A stretch of 12,609 nt of DNA from Nitriliruptorales bacterium (GTDB taxonomy: Bacteria; Actinomycetota; Nitriliruptoria; Euzebyales; Egibacteraceae): the NCBI GenBank assembly GCA_007119305.1, contig SKPY01000092.1, positions 1 to 12,609 on the forward strand, read 5' to 3'. The translations under genes and the position numbers were made by a program. Positions 12,371 through 12,609 of this stretch are shown piece after piece (position 1 is the stretch's first letter; the number at the start of each line of letters is the position of its first letter). Below the pieces are notes generated by a model. That model saw nothing but the letters and a program-made list of their open reading frames with translations. It did not search any database and was not told the DNA's origin.

Positions 12371-12609
12371 AGCACGAGGCGCTCGCCCGGGTGGACGAGG
12401 TCGGGGTCACCCGAGCGCAGGCCGGCCCGGTTGGCCTCGATGAGGACCAGCCAGTAGGCGGCGACGGCGTCGGCCCCCAGCCGCTCCGGCGCCTGGCCGG
12501 TCACGGCGGCGACGTGAGCGGCCGCGACACCCCACAGGTGCTCGCCGGCTGCCACGACGTGCACGCGTGCTCCGTGGTCTGGCGCGCGCAGCCTGTCCGC
12601 GGCCGGGCC
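12349..12609 (-). CDS. LysM-domain protein, C-terminal end (partial, runs off the right edge)
   Basis: The frame is open from the right edge to TGA 12351-12349, giving 86 residues with no stop, so the true start probably lies outside. A GTG at 12564 could start a 71-residue protein, but the upstream codons read as a continuous Ala/Arg-rich linker. The end is a C-terminal LysM module: HVVAAGEHLWGVAAAHVA (the LysM opening, xVxxGDxLWxIA) and YWLVLIEANR...DPDLVHPGERLVLPPV (the closing NxxxxxxPDxIxPGxxLxLP). LysM binds N-acetylglucosamine-containing glycans such as peptidoglycan, and is also fused to large regulators and cell-wall proteins in actinobacteria. What precedes it cannot be seen. It converges with the importer operon and is probably unrelated to it. 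Confidence 0.82.
   Translation of the reverse strand, partial: GPAADRLRAPDHGARVHVVAAGEHLWGVAAAHVAAVTGQAPERLGADAVAAYWLVLIEANRAGLRSGDPDLVHPGERLVLPPVPGQ

Overview
The window is very G+C-rich, densely coded DNA. G/C dominates third codon positions, GTG starts are frequent, and there are TANNNT-type -10 boxes without clear -35 boxes. This points to an actinobacterium. The strongly acidic secreted lipoprotein at 8755-10407 and the mix of protein families would fit a salt-adapted or deep-branching lineage (for example Nitriliruptoria-like), but that placement is inference. I see no rRNA, tRNA, CRISPR array, insertion sequence or other mobile element.

Layout. (1) 1-378, minus: N-terminal 126 residues of a predicted 'ABC-class ATPase' (PF09818-type), cut by the window edge. 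(2) 509-1216, plus: a six-helix membrane protein with a voltage-sensor-like S4 helix but no recognisable pore filter. It is followed after 31 bp by (3) 1248-2141, a Schiff-base aldolase of the DapA/NanA/KDG-aldolase superfamily that is probably not DHDPS. (4) 2241-8467: five carbohydrate-active genes. A minus-strand pair (GT4 glycosyltransferase, then an alpha/alpha-toroid protein, joined by a GTGA overlap) is divergent from a GH130 mannoside phosphorylase/hydrolase. The GH130 gene runs tail-to-tail, with a 58-bp overlap, into a second minus-strand pair (anchored GH1 glycosidase, then a second GT4, joined by an ATGA overlap). (5) 8755-12333, plus: an Opp/Dpp-type ABC importer with a lipoprotein and two permeases but no ATPase genes. 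(6) 12349-12609, minus: the C-terminal end of a LysM protein, cut by the window edge.

Working model (inference). Two glycosyltransferases, a GH130 enzyme, a toroid protein and a GH1 enzyme lie together beside a divergently transcribed importer. This looks like a module that makes, remodels and recycles a beta-linked, probably mannose-containing, glycoside, glycolipid or short glycan. Each enzyme family is known, but I do not recognise this exact set as a characterised pathway. It is the best candidate here for an undescribed system.

The most notable small-scale signals are: a putative leaderless 21-codon upstream ORF whose stop overlaps the GH130 start; a cluster of palindromes and a 19-bp direct repeat in the GH1/lipoprotein divergent region; an 18-bp in-frame tandem repeat encoding an acidic linker; and the S4-like helix in a protein lacking a K+ filter.
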